64,000 bases of DNA from Lumbricus rubellus (Eukaryota > Annelida > Clitellata > Crassiclitellata > Lumbricidae), in NCBI GenBank assembly GCA_945859605.1, contig OX243816.1:32533675-32597674 (forward strand), given 5' to 3'. The stretch's first letter is position 1, and the number at the start of each line of letters is the position of its first letter. The notes beneath the pieces were generated by a model, which did no database searches, had not been told where the DNA came from, and saw only the letters and a program-made list of their open reading frames with translations. The position numbers and the translations under genes were made by a program. Positions 1-10,897 of this stretch are shown piece after piece.

Positions 1-1012
1 TCTTGGACACCATTGTCTCACTTTCTCTGAGCCTAATCTGTTCTGACACTTCTCGGCTCTTACGATCATCTTCGTCTCTCTTCTTCAGTCGATCTTGATC
101 TTCGATTCTCCGCAGTTCTTCCTGTTCTATCTTCTGTTGTAATAGTTCTAACTGCTTTCTGCGTTCTTCTTTTTCAATGGCCATTTCTTTAAGTTGAGCC
201 TCCTTGATAGCAAGTTTCTTTTGTTCTAACTGCATCTGCTCTTCTCTTTCTCTTTCTGCTTTTTCCAAATTGTCTTTTCCAGCTTGAAATTCTTCCTGAC
301 GAATTTCTTCTGCTCTCTCCAGTTCTTGTAAACGCATCTTTTCCTTTTCTTCCTCACGAGCCTTTTTGTCTTCGATCTGCTGTTTTCGTATTTCTTCATC
401 GCTTTTTCTTGCTTTTTCGTATTCTATCATTAACTCCATCCTTCGTCGTTCTGCTTCGTCACGATCTAATTTCATTTGTTCTAACTGAAGCTGGAACTGC
501 TGCTTCTGCATATCTATCTCTTGCTGTCTCATCCTTTCTGCTTTTTCTATCTCTTGTTGTCGCAGTTCTTTCTCTTCTTGCTTACGTTCTTTCTCTTCTT
601 GGCACCGTCGCTCTTCTTTCTCCTTCTCTTCTTGGCGACGTTCTTTCTCTTTCTGTCTGCGCTGCTCTTCTTTCTCTTTTTCTTCTTGTTTACGCTCTTT
701 CTCCTCTTGTCTGCGCTGCTCTTCTTTCTGCTTCTCTTCTTGTCTACTCATCATCATGAATTGTAGCAACGCCTCTATAGACATCGGTGCCTCAGGCTTC
801 TCCACTGGCTTCTCCGCAACGCCTCCGACAGCACCTTCTTCTTCTTCTTCTTCTTTCTTAGCCCAAACCTCGGCTAAATTTCTCATCAATTCTTCCCTAG
901 ACATCTGTTCGACTTCTTCTGCGTCTAGATCTGCTTCAATTAGCAGTTTTATCAGTCTATCAGTAGACATTTTCTTAATATTTGCTTGCTTTTTCTCCGT
1001 AAGTTTCTCCAT
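1..1012 (-). CDS. Gag-like coiled-coil protein of an LTR retrotransposon (partial)
   Basis: An open frame starts with ATG at 1012 and runs leftward without a stop to the window edge, about 337 codons. Residues 1-50 form a small helical head (MEKLTEKK..., then a STDRLIKLLIEADLD-like stretch resembling SAP-type starts of some invertebrate gags). A Glu-rich linker follows, then about 240 residues of E/K/R/Q-rich sequence with repeats such as EEKERKQEEKE, a long predicted coiled coil. Position fits gag: 360 nt downstream of a putative primer-binding site and LTR at 1373-1912 in the same orientation. No zinc knuckle or polymerase is visible because the element continues outside. A host coiled-coil protein is the alternative; the LTR context makes gag more likely. 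Confidence 0.65.
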   Translation of the reverse strand, partial: MEKLTEKKQANIKKMSTDRLIKLLIEADLDAEEVEQMSREELMRNLAEVWAKKEEEEEEGAVGGVAEKPVEKPEAPMSIEALLQFMMMSRQEEKQKEEQRRQEEKERKQEEKEKEEQRRQKEKERRQEEKEKEERRCQEEKERKQEEKELRQQEIEKAERMRQQEIDMQKQQFQLQLEQMKLDRDEAERRRMELMIEYEKARKSDEEIRKQQIEDKKAREEEKEKMRLQELERAEEIRQEEFQAGKDNLEKAEREREEQMQLEQKKLAIKEAQLKEMAIEKEERRKQLELLQQKIEQEELRRIEDQDRLKKRDEDDRKSREVSEQIRLRESETMVSK

Positions 1013-1318
1013 CTTACTTCTTTACTTTACAGATGCTCGATAAATTAGTAGACTACTCTTCAAATGTTTGCAATTGACTGACTTCAATTCTTTATGCACA
1101 CTTCAATAGACAAGCAAGTTTTTCTACCTTGTAGTCGTTGTGTTGTCGTTTCTCACTGTCGTACGGATGCTCGATGTATCGTTGCTTCTCCCGTGTGCTC
1201 GGCTCCTCGATAAATTCACAGCGTCCGTTTCTCCGCAACGTCTGTTGATTGGATAGAATCCCTCCGTTCCTACTTGGCACGTAGACCCACCGTTCGTAAC
1301 TACGATCGTTCTCCTGCA

Positions 1319-1373
1319 ACTTGGATCGTTATCCTGCAACTTGGATCGTTATCCTGCAACTTGGATCGTTATC
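1319..1373. repeat. 20-bp tandem repeat in retrotransposon leader
   Basis: About 2.75 copies of a 20-bp unit beginning ACTTGGATCG lie between the putative PBS and the gag start of the LTR element. Confidence 0.85.
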
Positions 1374-1390
1374 TCACCGCAACGACACCA
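1373..1390 (-). other. Putative tRNA primer-binding site
   Basis: On the minus strand the sequence begins TGGTGTCGTTGCGG two bases after the LTR end. Beginning with TGG is what a site complementary to a tRNA 3' CCA end should do. The tRNA species was not assigned. Confidence 0.6.
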
Positions 1391-1392
1391 AA

Positions 1393-1912
1393 TGTCATAA
1401 GTCTTTTCCCTCTTCTTCTCTACGTGTGACCTTCAGTCTCTTCGGAAGCTTCTTCGTATAAGTTCGTGGTAGCGTAGGCCTATCCCTAGATAACTGTTTC
1501 ATTAGCTAAATGGCTAGGTTAAAGAATCTACAGTCTTTCACTGTTTTGTTAACCAACAACGACGACGTGTTTAACTCTTCTTATTATACTCCAAAATCCG
1601 ATATAAAGTAAAACGATCAGCAACAACACAACAATGACTACACTTGCGTTATCATAACAACTACACGACTACTACCTTCATCAGTCTACTCTATCGCAAC
1701 TCAACAACAACTCTTACAGCCTATCTCAACGGCTCTCAACACGCAACTCTCCTTCTTCACTTCCACTCCCTTCTTGTACAATTAACGTACGCTCGTCTAG
1801 ACGTCACGTGCTGTCCAGACAATCACCTGTGCAGACGCCGCGCGGCAATTTGCACCTGGCCTACTTACGTCGCTGTACGACAATCGGCGTGCACTGATTA
1901 AATTAGCTGACA
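1393..1912 (-). mobile_element. Long terminal repeat (5' LTR) of an LTR retrotransposon
   Basis: On the minus strand this 520-bp segment begins TGTCAGCTAA and ends TTATGACA, giving the short TGTCA...TGACA inverted ends expected of an LTR, and is followed two bases later by the putative primer-binding site. The matching 3' LTR and the target duplication lie outside the window, so the outer border rests only on the terminal inverted repeat. Confidence 0.6.
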
Positions 1913-3363
1913 ATGTCCTTGCCATCTGCCTGTCATTATGTGATTATTAATTTTAACTTAATATTTGCACCATGACTAATGCACATATGGAGGAACATAT
2001 CACAAAATGACTAGTTCAATAGGTTTTGAAACTGTGCCTGTGAAAACCGATTTCATCGTTGGGCGCAGTGCCCAACAATGGTTATTGCTTACTTCCGGAA
2101 CTATCTTCTTTTGAGCTACTCATAATTATGTAGACATGAACCACAAACTACCGGTATGCGATGTTAAGCTAGTCGAAGTCGGTTGAAATGGATTGCTAAT
2201 GCGATCAACAAGACTCTAAACAGAGGCATTAACAACACGCATAAAGAAAACGAAGGTATAAACTATAATAGCCATAATTATGCACACATACATGTTCTTG
2301 TATACATTGAATGTATGGAAACCTGATAGAACAACCGTCCCCACCTGCATGAGCAATTATCCTGATTATTTATGCAGAAGTCCGAGGAAACGTATGAAAT
2401 ATTAAAAATGAAAAATGAACATTACTGGCCACGTCAAGACATCAGTCGAAAATATGGCAGACCTCTTTGGCTTTTGCGCGCGTTTCTTCATTGCAAATGT
2501 ATTGCCTTTGTAAGACACACAGAAGAAGGAAGAGGCGGTCGATAAAGTCACCCTACCATCGAAGCGTTTGCCATCTATGAGAAAACAAGTGCAATACAGG
2601 TAGTGCCGCTCAAAATGGTCATTATAAGCGAAATCCTTTGACGGTTGTGCACGACGGTGAGCTCAATGACGTATACCAGTATCAACGCAATTGGACTGCA
2701 ACTATAATTATTATTGTCCCATGTACAATAAGTCAATTACGCTAAGTGTAGGCTTAAGCAGAGAGGGCATGGTGCGCAGAAATCTGAGGACCGTGCGTGA
2801 AACATGGAAATAATCATTATAGTCATCCTTGCAAACATAGGCCTACACCAAGATTCGTCATCCCAGCTCTTCAGCGATGAAAAGCAGGTCTCCACGGTCT
2901 AGTAACTATGTTTGAATGTCGAATCTATTATTGCACGAACCTACATTTTGCGGTTAACGATTTTTCTGTTCACTTCCACAGATTTAATTGTGAAAGTGTT
3001 TATTTTGAGATAGACGCAAAGTCTTCAAAACTTACGAAGACTGTTATGCTTCATCAAAGCCACCGCCACCATTAACCAGCTTAGTATGCATAATAAAAGT
3101 TATTTTTATTTTGTGGGAGTTTCATGACGCGATTGAGTGCCTCTTCAAGGTAGGTTACTCAGATTGGAGAGCGGATTCAGGGGGCCAATCCGGCCATAGG
3201 GACAATGGACGTGAACCCCCCCCCAAAAGTAACGTATACTCTACGACTAAAAAAGGTCATCAAATGTTTCGGCCAATAATGACCGCGTCATTGCAAATAG
3301 TTCTGCTGCTTTTGTTTCATGGCCGTTTACAGTTGAACAACCTACGTGGTAAACATTGTCCGT
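1913..3363. other. Intergenic, no gene recognised
   Basis: AT-rich sequence without a convincing coding frame. Around 3168-3215 it resembles the start of the small hAT-like element at 11195 (shared stretch near GGCCAATCCGGCCATAG), so a decayed copy is likely. Confidence 0.5.
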
Positions 3364-3489
3364 CAGTGTTTAATCTAGTCCCCCTCCGCTGGGGGGGGGG
3401 GGAAATTCAGGTTTCTGGGGGGGAGACAATCGAGCGTCCGAAGGACGCTCGTGAGGCGCGTAGCGCCGAGAGAGGTAGGGGAGGGGTAT

Positions 3490-3790
3490 CCCCCTCCCCA
3501 TCAGAAACGTTTTGAATTTCCACATTGCAATGGCAGCATTTTAAGGTGTCATCTTAACAAAATGCCTGTACTCTTTCAGAGCCTCATCAGAAACTTTTTG
3601 AATTTCCACTTTGCAATGGCAGCATTTTAAGGTGTCATCTTAACAAAAATACCTGTACTTTTTCAGAGCCTCATCAGAAACTTTTTGAATTTACACATTG
3701 CAATGGCAGCATTTTATGGTGTCATCTTAACAAAATGCCTGTACTCTTTCAGAGCCTCATCAGAAACTTTTTGAATTTCCACATTCAATA
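3490..3790. repeat. 84-90 bp tandem repeat inside the inverted-repeat element
   Basis: Successive units share ATTGCAATGGCAGCATTTTA and GGTGTCATCTTAACAAAA; three full copies and a partial one lie head to tail. Confidence 0.85.
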
Positions 3791-3930
3791 AATATAAGCA
3801 ACAGTAACACTTAACACATATTGGGGGGGGGCTATTTTACACTGTAATGATACCCTTTTAAGGTGCCATTTTGTGTAAAATAACTCCTTTCAGTACTGAT
3901 AAAAAAGTGTTTTAGGATTCAATATATATA

Positions 3931-5099
3931 CAGGGTGCGCCAAAAAAAAATACCCCCCTAGGTTTTTTGCCAACATCTTGGCCAAAAGTAAACATTTTCA
4001 AATGAAATTTTACAGGCTTATAGACAATTCATATTTACATATCATAGCCAGATTTCATCAAAATATTTCAAACGGAACAAAAGTTATGCCACTTTTAGGG
4101 AGGTCACCCCCCGTTTTTTGACGTTTCAAAAACCAAACGCAAGTTTTTGAAGGTTTTTGGCTAATATCTTGGCCAAAAATAAGAATATCGAAGTTAAATT
4201 TCACAGCCTTATAGACAATTCATATCTACACATGGTGGCCAGATTTCATCACAATATGTCACACAGAACAAAAGTTATGCCACTTTTAGTGAGACCACCC
4301 ACCGTTTTTTGACGATTCAAAGGCGAAACGCAACAAAAGTAACAAAAACAAATTTTATTAAGTCTCCTATCAAATAACTGTTGTCAAATGAACTTGGTAG
4401 TGCTTCCCAACTTGTGTTCAATGAGCCCACCACCAGTGCCAACACTTCTTTTGAGTCTCTGTGCAAAGGTCTTGATGAACCTGTTGATTAATCTGACAGA
4501 TTCCTTATTTACCAATTTGATTGTCATCTTGCTAAGTGACTTCTCAGTGACGCGCAGCTACGCTGGTACCCTGTTTCTTTTTTAAATAGTACTAATAATG
4601 ATTATCTGGCAACATTAAGGTTATTTGATAACAATATTATTTGAGATGAGAAAAAATCGTATTTTTTAAAACTTTTTTGTTGCGTTTCGCCTTTGAATCG
4701 TCAAAAACGGTGGGTGGTCTCCATAAAAGTGGTATAACTTTTGTTCTATTTGAAATATTTTGATGAAATCTGACCATCATGTGCATATATGAATTGTCTT
4801 TAAGCCTGTAAAATTTCATTTTGATATGCGTACTTTTGGCTAAGATATTGTTCAAAATAATTAGATTGGTTTTTTGTTACCTTTTGTTGCGTCGCGTTTT
4901 TGAATCGTCAAAAAACGGTGGGTGACCTCACTAAAAGTGGTGTAACTTTTGTTGTGTTTGAAATATTTTTATGAAATCTGGCCATCATGTGTAAATATGA
5001 ATTGTCTTTAAGACTGTAAAATTTCATTTCAAAATTCTCACTTTTGGTCAAGATATGGGCAAAAATCTTAGGGGGGTTATTTTTTTTTGGCGCACCCTG
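3931..5099. mobile_element. Nested Tc1/mariner-like non-autonomous element with palindromic internal repeats
   Basis: Terminal inverted repeats start CAGGGTGCGCC and are flanked by TA on both sides, the Tc1/mariner target. Inside, a unit of about 180 bp containing ACAAAAGTTATGCCACTTTT occurs twice in direct order on the left and about twice inverted on the right, so nearly the whole element is a large palindrome. No transposase is visible. Related partial copies lie at 20613-20807 and 55558-55940. Confidence 0.75.
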
Positions 5100-5955
5100 T
5101 ATATGATTATAATTACAATAAAAATATCTTTATGTATCGAGTTCAGCAATCAGCAGCTCAGTTCTCCTGTTGCTGAGTTATTCCAATGAATAAATGCAGA
5201 CATGAATATAATAGTAGCCTAGTATATAAGCTGACTTTTCAGCACCATAAGCAGTTTAACCCTGTTTCCCAAGATGGTCCAGAATTGCTGATCAGGACAT
5301 AAACCTACCAAGAACTAATAAACTACCCGTACCAAATTCAGGAAGCCATCTGTAGTAATGATGTTGTTTTTAGGTTTTACTATTAGGCTAATTATGTGTT
5401 CAAATAATAGGACCAAGCATTTAAAATTTGAAGGATACCACTGGTGAGAAGCCATTCAGTTGTACAAAAGTAGTGTTTGTACAAATATTAGCAGTAAGTT
5501 ATTCTCATTTTAGCAGGACTGTGTCATATATTATAATAGTATAATAACATTATAACCATTACCCAATAATAAATAATATTACATTATATTATAACAGTTC
5601 ACATAATACAATGATGTAAACAGCAACTAAAACTATTATTATTTTGTAAAAAAAATTCTGGAGGGGGTGTCATATCTGTTTTTAGTTGTGTAAAAATAGT
5701 GTTTATACAAATATATACAGTAAGTTATACTCATTGCAACATGATAGTACCATATATAATAATAGTAAATAATATCATTATAATCATATAATAGTAAATA
5801 ACATCACGGTATATTATAACACTTCATGTAAAACAATGATGAAAACAGTAAATAAAAACCAATATCATTTTGTCAAATTTTTCTGGGGTGGGGGAAATGT
5901 CAATCCTGGGGGGGGGGAACTTCCCCCCCCCCAGAGACGTCTAGATTAAACACTG

Positions 5956-6194
5956 ATTGTCCATTGTTTGAAGTGATTTCTCCGACAAATACAATTAGCT
6001 CCATATATCATTTAAGTTTTTTAAGACAGTTCACGCCTTAGAGCACGGTAGGTCTAGTTATCTTAGTAAGTTTCTTGATGGGCAATAATTAGCCTACTAA
6101 TTATTGTAGACTATTTGTCTATAGCAAGAAAACGCTAATTATTGTTCCTAATTTATCTCTGCATACTGTCCGTCTCTGCGTCCGTCCCTCTCTC

Positions 6195-6227
<33 letters not shown>

Positions 6228-6889
6228 AGCCTATGTCGGTCTCTCCTCCGTCAGGCCACTGCTGACGATGAGTCCTCCTAATTGATACCTGCAAGCAATA
6301 ACCTAAAGAAGGGTGCTTATTTTGCCAACGGTCGATTTCTTTTTAAAATAATATTGATTACGTTTATAAATATGCGGCATAATTTACGAACGATCGTTCT
6401 ATGAAAAAGAGGTCCTCTATGACCAATCGTCCTAGATCCAATAATAACCGCGTCATGGATGAAGGCATAGGTGCAATCACGTCCTAAAAGTTGGGGGGGG
6501 GGCATAATGAATCACGTCCTAAAAGATGGGAGGACCATAATAATAAAGTTAGGGGACCACTCAAAAGTTGGGGGGACGCGTCCCGTGGGTCCCATAGGGT
6601 GGTTGCGCCTATGGATGAAGGCGAAATTGGGGTGACGTTGAGAGCGTCGCTACAAAAGCGCTTTTACTGGGACTGGATCCCCAAGAGCATACTGTTTTCC
6701 CATGAGCAGCTCAGAAACTATGTGGCCGCGCAACACTGCTTAGAATGCTATGGGGAATGCTGCAGTTGTGCTTCATTGTTCCATTTCAAGGTTATGAAAT
6801 TGGAACGATCGACGGATTTCAAGTGATTTTGGGGGCTTGAGGTCACTATGAGAGCGTCGCCAGAAAATCGTTATTACTGGGACCTTTCC
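5956..6889. other. Intergenic, no gene recognised
   Basis: Contains a short CTGT microsatellite near 6190-6230 and G-run-containing repeat-like sequence near 6475-6600 (the phrase AATCACGTCCTAAAAG occurs twice). No coding frame is supported. Confidence 0.5.
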
Positions 6890-7972
6890 CAGGGCCATCT
6901 TATCCAGTAGGCACAGTAGGCACTGTGCCTAGGGCCTACGAACTTTTTAGGGGCCTACGAAATCCTGAGAAAAAAATATTAAAATATAGATGCAGTGATT
7001 GGTCAATGACCGGAAAAAACAAACAGAAAACGAAAACTTGCTAACTTTTTCAAGGCTAGAGTTAGCCAATGAAACAGTAACATTAGCTAAGCTATATTAT
7101 GTTAACTTTGCGGCTCTTTGCATTCGCGAAATCGCTTATAACGTCTTCAAATGTCATTTCTCGCATTAAAGTAAGTAAGTAAGTAAGTATATTCTTTAAT
7201 GTACCAGCTGCAAAACGCACTCTGGTTTACAAGCACAAAAAACACAACATAAAAAAACAACTACAAGACAAAAATGGCAGCCATCAGCGGCGCCCACTCA
7301 TATAGCTCAAGCCTATTGATGGTAATGTTACGACAGAAGTCATCCTTAGGCAAAACACCGCTCGAGAGGAACAAGCCACAACAGTCGAACTCCTACGCGT
7401 TGGCTACACGGAGAGTTCAGCCGACAGTTTCTCGTTTAAATCGTTTTCAATTGAGAGTAATGCAAGGGAGGATAATCGTGACTGTCCCATCGTTGACCGA
7501 AGGTAATTTTTGATAATTTTCAGTTTCGAAAAAGAACGTTCACCTTCACAACTTGTTCCAAAGATAGAAAGATAAATTCGAAAAGCATAATATTGACATT
7601 TGGAAAACTGAAGACCAGCTTGTCAGCTATTTGTGAACTAATCATTTCAGCTACAGATTTACTATCTGCAAACATTCGAGAAAACAAAAGAAATTCGTCA
7701 ATAAATGCATCTTCCAGATCACATGGATAGGCCTATATCTCAATTAATGCTTTTGCTCTAATCACTATTTCTTCAGTTGATAAAGTAGATTGAGATTTAA
7801 AATCAAAACTTAAATACGTTCACAAAACATGGTTTAGCATAATTTTAAGAAATAATGTAAATGTGTTGCAATTTGAATTAATGCAGAGTTGAGTTGGATA
7901 GGCCCTAGGGGCCTACGAATGGATCAATATGCAAAAGTGCCTAGGGCCTACGATGACCATAAGACGGCCCTG
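6890..7972 (-). mobile_element. hAT transposon remnant with transposase C-terminus
   Basis: Ends read CAGGGCC(A/G)TCTTA in inverted orientation, bounded by a perfect 8-bp target duplication ACCTTTCC (6882-6889 and 7973-7980). On the minus strand near 7440-7570 a frame encodes the hAT C-terminal dimerisation signature (CEGERSFSKLKIIKN, then RSTMGQSRLSSLALL, then IENDL). The rest of the transposase is decayed, and a LINE fragment interrupts this frame at 7171-7427. A left-end-like remnant of the same family is visible near 51775-51850. Confidence 0.8.
7171..7427 (-). mobile_element. 5'-truncated LINE 3' end with ACTT tail
   Basis: On the minus strand the fragment ends TATACTTACTTACTTACTT, a short tandem tail typical of LINE 3' ends. 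It is flanked by about 13-bp near-identical repeats (TTTCTCGCATTAAA and TTTCTCGTTTAAA), a target duplication within the hAT transposase frame. The same 3' end recurs, longer, at 19802-20540. Confidence 0.7.
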
Positions 7973-8160
7973 ACCTTTCCTACTTATGACTAATCGATAG
8001 AAGTGTATAGGTCTTAAGTAAAACAATGTCATGCCGTCGGCCCGTCATTATCTTTCATAAACTGCATCGATCACGATATCTTCTAGAATCTACACTACGA
8101 CTGTTGTGGATGGTTGCAAGCGCAATGGATTACCTTGTCAATCACCTTAATGGTTATGAT

Positions 8161-8462
8161 CAGGGTTTTTTAATTATCGTGCAGTTCTACACAAAAATGT
8201 GCAATTGTAAATGAATTTGTGCAGTCGTAAGAGCAATCTTGTCCAGTAGGCTAATAATCATTAGAAAAAGGTCAATGCAGTACTGCAGCCGGTTTACCAC
8301 AGAAGAGCGAAATGAAACGAAGGGCATGTGCAGTGAAAAATATGCAGGAATGTCAAATTTCAAGTGGATGACTAAAAAAGTCGTTAGATCTTATACGCGG
8401 CGACTTGTGACATTTCCGGGAAAACTTGGAAAATTCAAAAAATTTCTTTAAAAAAATTCGTG
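8161..8462. mobile_element. hAT-like MITE, CAGTTGTA family
   Basis: Begins CAGGGTTTTTTAA and contains repeated TGCA(G/A)TTGTA-type motifs. It is bounded by GTTATGAT on both sides (8153-8160 and 8463-8470), an 8-bp target duplication. Relatives lie at 29038-29337, 14832-15275, 35158-35564 and 41854 onward. Confidence 0.7.
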
Positions 8463-8650
8463 GTTATGATCTCAAGCACTGAATTCGGCACCCACTAAAA
8501 GCGGCTCAGCATGGTAATCCATTACACTTAGGCCTAATAAACGTGTTGACAGCGGCAGAGAATATTAATTCGGGGGCTGCTTTTTCGAACCAATTATCGG
8601 TTCTGTAACTAATGAGATGCATTTGATGCAGAAATTCGGAGATATTTTAG

Positions 8651-8880
8651 TTTGTTTGTTTGTTTGTTTGTATGTGCACTTGTTATAGCGCCCCTTCAAG
8701 CTATCTACTCAGAGGCGCTCCCGATGCAAAGCGGACACTGCATCGGAGTTTCACACCGAAGCGCTGAGCAATTGCGAGTGAAGGGCTTGCCCAAGGTCCA
8801 TACGCGGTGGCTTGAGGTGGATTCAAACCTCAAACCTTCCTGCCCAAGGCAACGACGCCACCACCACACCACCGCGCTCC
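8651..8880 (-). mobile_element. tRNA-derived SINE
   Basis: Read on the minus strand, the head has an A-box-like TGGTGTGGTGG and a B-box GGTTTGAATCC (8819-8829), the internal RNA polymerase III promoter of tRNA-derived SINEs. The body ends in GGGAGCGCCTCTGAG...GGCGCTATAACAAG, closely like the 3' end of the LINE family at 62341-62805, and then a short (CAAA)n tail. Similar copies are at 30605-30828, 41301-41502 and, on the plus strand, 56566-56770. Confidence 0.8.
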
Positions 8881-8943
8881 ACAAAAAATTATGACATATT
8901 AAATATGTCATAATGTTTTGTGAGGCGCGGTGGTGCAGTGGTA
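8869..8943. repeat. Head-to-head SINE heads forming a palindrome
   Basis: The SINE head ending at 8880 is followed by an inverted copy of the same head (GGCGCGGTGGTGCAGTGG), with TATGACATATT arms meeting in the middle. The same structure is preserved at 30817-30890 in the duplicated block. Confidence 0.8.
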
Positions 8944-8951
8944 AATATAAA

Positions 8952-9085
8952 TTTTATAATTGTAATTGTAATTGTAATCGAACATTTATATAGCGCCACT
9001 TTAAGAGAACTCCTCAGAGGCGCTCTCGACCTGACACCAAACTATAATAAAAGAGAATGGTTTTCAAACGCTTGCCTATAGTAGC
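8952..9085 (-). mobile_element. LINE 3' end fragment (CR1/L2-like)
   Basis: Minus strand: a short frame KRLKTILF matches the last residues of the reverse transcriptase at 62343-62738, followed by GCGCTATATAAATGTTC and (ATTACA)n. The same fragment sits at 30899-31035. Confidence 0.7.
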
Positions 9086-9511
9086 CTAATTTCATGATGT
9101 CGATCTCCACAGGGAACAATATACGGAAAACACCGAAAACGTGAAGCGTCGGAATAGAAAATTCAGCCCTTTTTCCCACTTAAAGTAAAATGTTGATGGA
9201 GAAGACGAAGATGCACGGCAAGAAATTAATTATGTCGTTTTCCTAAAAGCTTCTCACCAGCTTATATTATACGATTAAGACACAAAATATCAAGGCAATA
9301 AAAACGTTTTAGGCATATTATTTCGGCCTACTCTAGGCTACAACAATAGATCGTCAAGTGTAACCTCAGACTAGGAGTCACTTCTGATCAATCTAGTTAG
9401 GATTAAATTCATTATGAAAAATATAGCATAACGTTCGTCCACACACGAACGAGGAAAGCAATTTCTACAGATTGTCGTGGCCGACAGACGACAGTTCCAG
9501 TATAGGCCTAC

Positions 9512-9860
9512 ATTAGGCCGATTCATCAACCATAGGGGAAAAAATTATTTTTGATTTCATATTGGGCTAGACTCTACTTTGGTGCCGTTTTGGATCAGGA
9601 ACATTAGTGCAAAATTATAGAATTATACAATGAGTTTTAGTGACACCTCAAGACATACAAAGTTTCATAGCATGAGGTCATTCCGTCTAAAATCACCAAA
9701 TTTTCACAAAGTTTGCCACTCGACCATCTCAGATTTTGATGAAATTTGCACAGAATGTGCATTCATGTATTAGAACATAATGTGCAAAAGTTGAGAGCAA
9801 TACTCCCAGTAGTTTTTTATACGGAATTTTAAAGACACCTTTTTTAAAACACACTAGCCT
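9512..9860. other. Copy-1-specific insert of unknown type
   Basis: About 350 bp present here but absent at the matching place in copy 2 (near 31825), where the flanks are joined. No terminal repeat or coding frame was recognised, so an insertion here or a deletion there are both possible. Confidence 0.55.
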
Positions 9861-10128
9861 ACATGTCATATTGGTTCTGCCCAGGAGACAACGACTGATG
9901 ATAATTATATATAATATATTATATATTATATATAATATATATATATTATATATATAGTAAAGTGCTTGTGACAGAAAACGCTCAACGACTTAGTCTACAA
10001 TCAATCGTTATGTTGATTAATTTTAGCAGAAGGCAGGGAACAGTTCGAATACCAATAGCCCAGACCATGCACGGTGGTCGACTTTTTGGAATAACCCTGT
10101 GTAAGTACAATTTTACATCAATACTTTG

Positions 10129-10497
10129 CATAGGCGTAGGGGACATTTCAACGTTGGGGGGGCAAAAATGAGATTTTTGCCCGAAATTTTTTTTTCGTCC
10201 AGCCGAAATCTTAAGAAAAAATTCCCGTTACGTTTGCCCGAAAATTCTGACGACCTTGTTTTAGGCATCCGGGCAAAATCTTCTGAAATTTCACGTTACT
10301 TTTTGCTGAAAAGGTCTGACGACCATTTTTGTTCGGGCAAGTCTGATTTTTCGGGCAAGAAGACCCGGAAAATAAAAAAAGTAAAAATTTTCTAAAACTT
10401 TTTTTCTTTTTCCGGGTCTGCTTGCCCGAAAAATCAGACTTGCCCGAAATTTGGGGGGGCATTTGCCCCCCTTGGACCCCCGTCTTCTACGCCTATG
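10129..10497. mobile_element. hAT-like MITE with internal hairpin and known empty site
   Basis: Ends CATAGGCGTAG / CTACGCCTATG are bounded by a perfect 8-bp duplication ATACTTTG (10121-10128 and 10498-10505). The duplicated block has one uninterrupted ATACTTTG at about 32166, the empty site. Inside, 10337-10448 forms a long hairpin (arms beginning CGGGCAAGTCTGATTTTTC). Confidence 0.9.
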
Positions 10498-10852
10498 ATA
10501 CTTTGTCACTGATTATGCATGCAACCACTCTGAGTTGGTAAATAGTGCAATGCAGGTTCGGAGACTAAGGAAAGGAAATCGGGTTCTTTACTACAATCCC
10601 ACCTCAGACTTCCAAAGTAGATGAGTATCCGTAGTGAAAGTCATAATATTATGTGTTAATAACTGAATAGAATGGTACTTATTCATTTTAAACGAACTTC
10701 TTTAGAAGTGAAAGTTTGAGTCAACCTTATGAGCTTGCGAGTATCGAACCCGAGACCTTCTGTTCTTCTTATAAGCGTCTTACCGTTCTTCCACCCCACC
10801 CCCGTTCTAGTGCATACAATTAAAATTTGAAGATCAAAGCTGCCTAAGATGT

Positions 10853-10897
10853 CATAGCTTCACATTGCATCATATTATGATGCAATGTGAAGCTATG
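10853..10897. repeat. 45-bp perfect palindrome (22-bp arms)
   Basis: CATAGCTTCACATTGC... reads identically on both strands around a single central T. It is absent from the second duplicated block and lies in a local rearranged duplication (10790-10900 against 10930-11100). Confidence 0.9.

Larger units (their letters stand above)
3364..5955. mobile_element. Inverted-repeat DNA element, hAT-like ends, carrying a nested insertion
   Basis: Ends are CAGTGTTTAATCTAG (3364-3378) and its exact complement (5941-5955), 15 bp. The sequence ATTGTCC occurs on both outer flanks (3355 and 5956), an imperfect target duplication. G-runs follow each terminus. Positions 3490-3790 hold about 3.3 tandem copies of an 84-90 bp unit with the motif TCATCAGAAACTTTTTG. 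A second inverted-repeat element (3931-5099) sits inside. Solo fragments of the right end recur near 16329 and 36815. No transposase frame was seen. Confidence 0.7.

Noticed and set aside
409..1043. Open frames on the plus strand rich in Leu, Ser and Phe
   Set aside because: They are the antisense of the E/K-rich gag-like frame on the minus strand.
3111..3515. 134-residue plus-strand open frame
   Set aside because: Spans the border of the inverted-repeat element and G-runs; no conserved motif.
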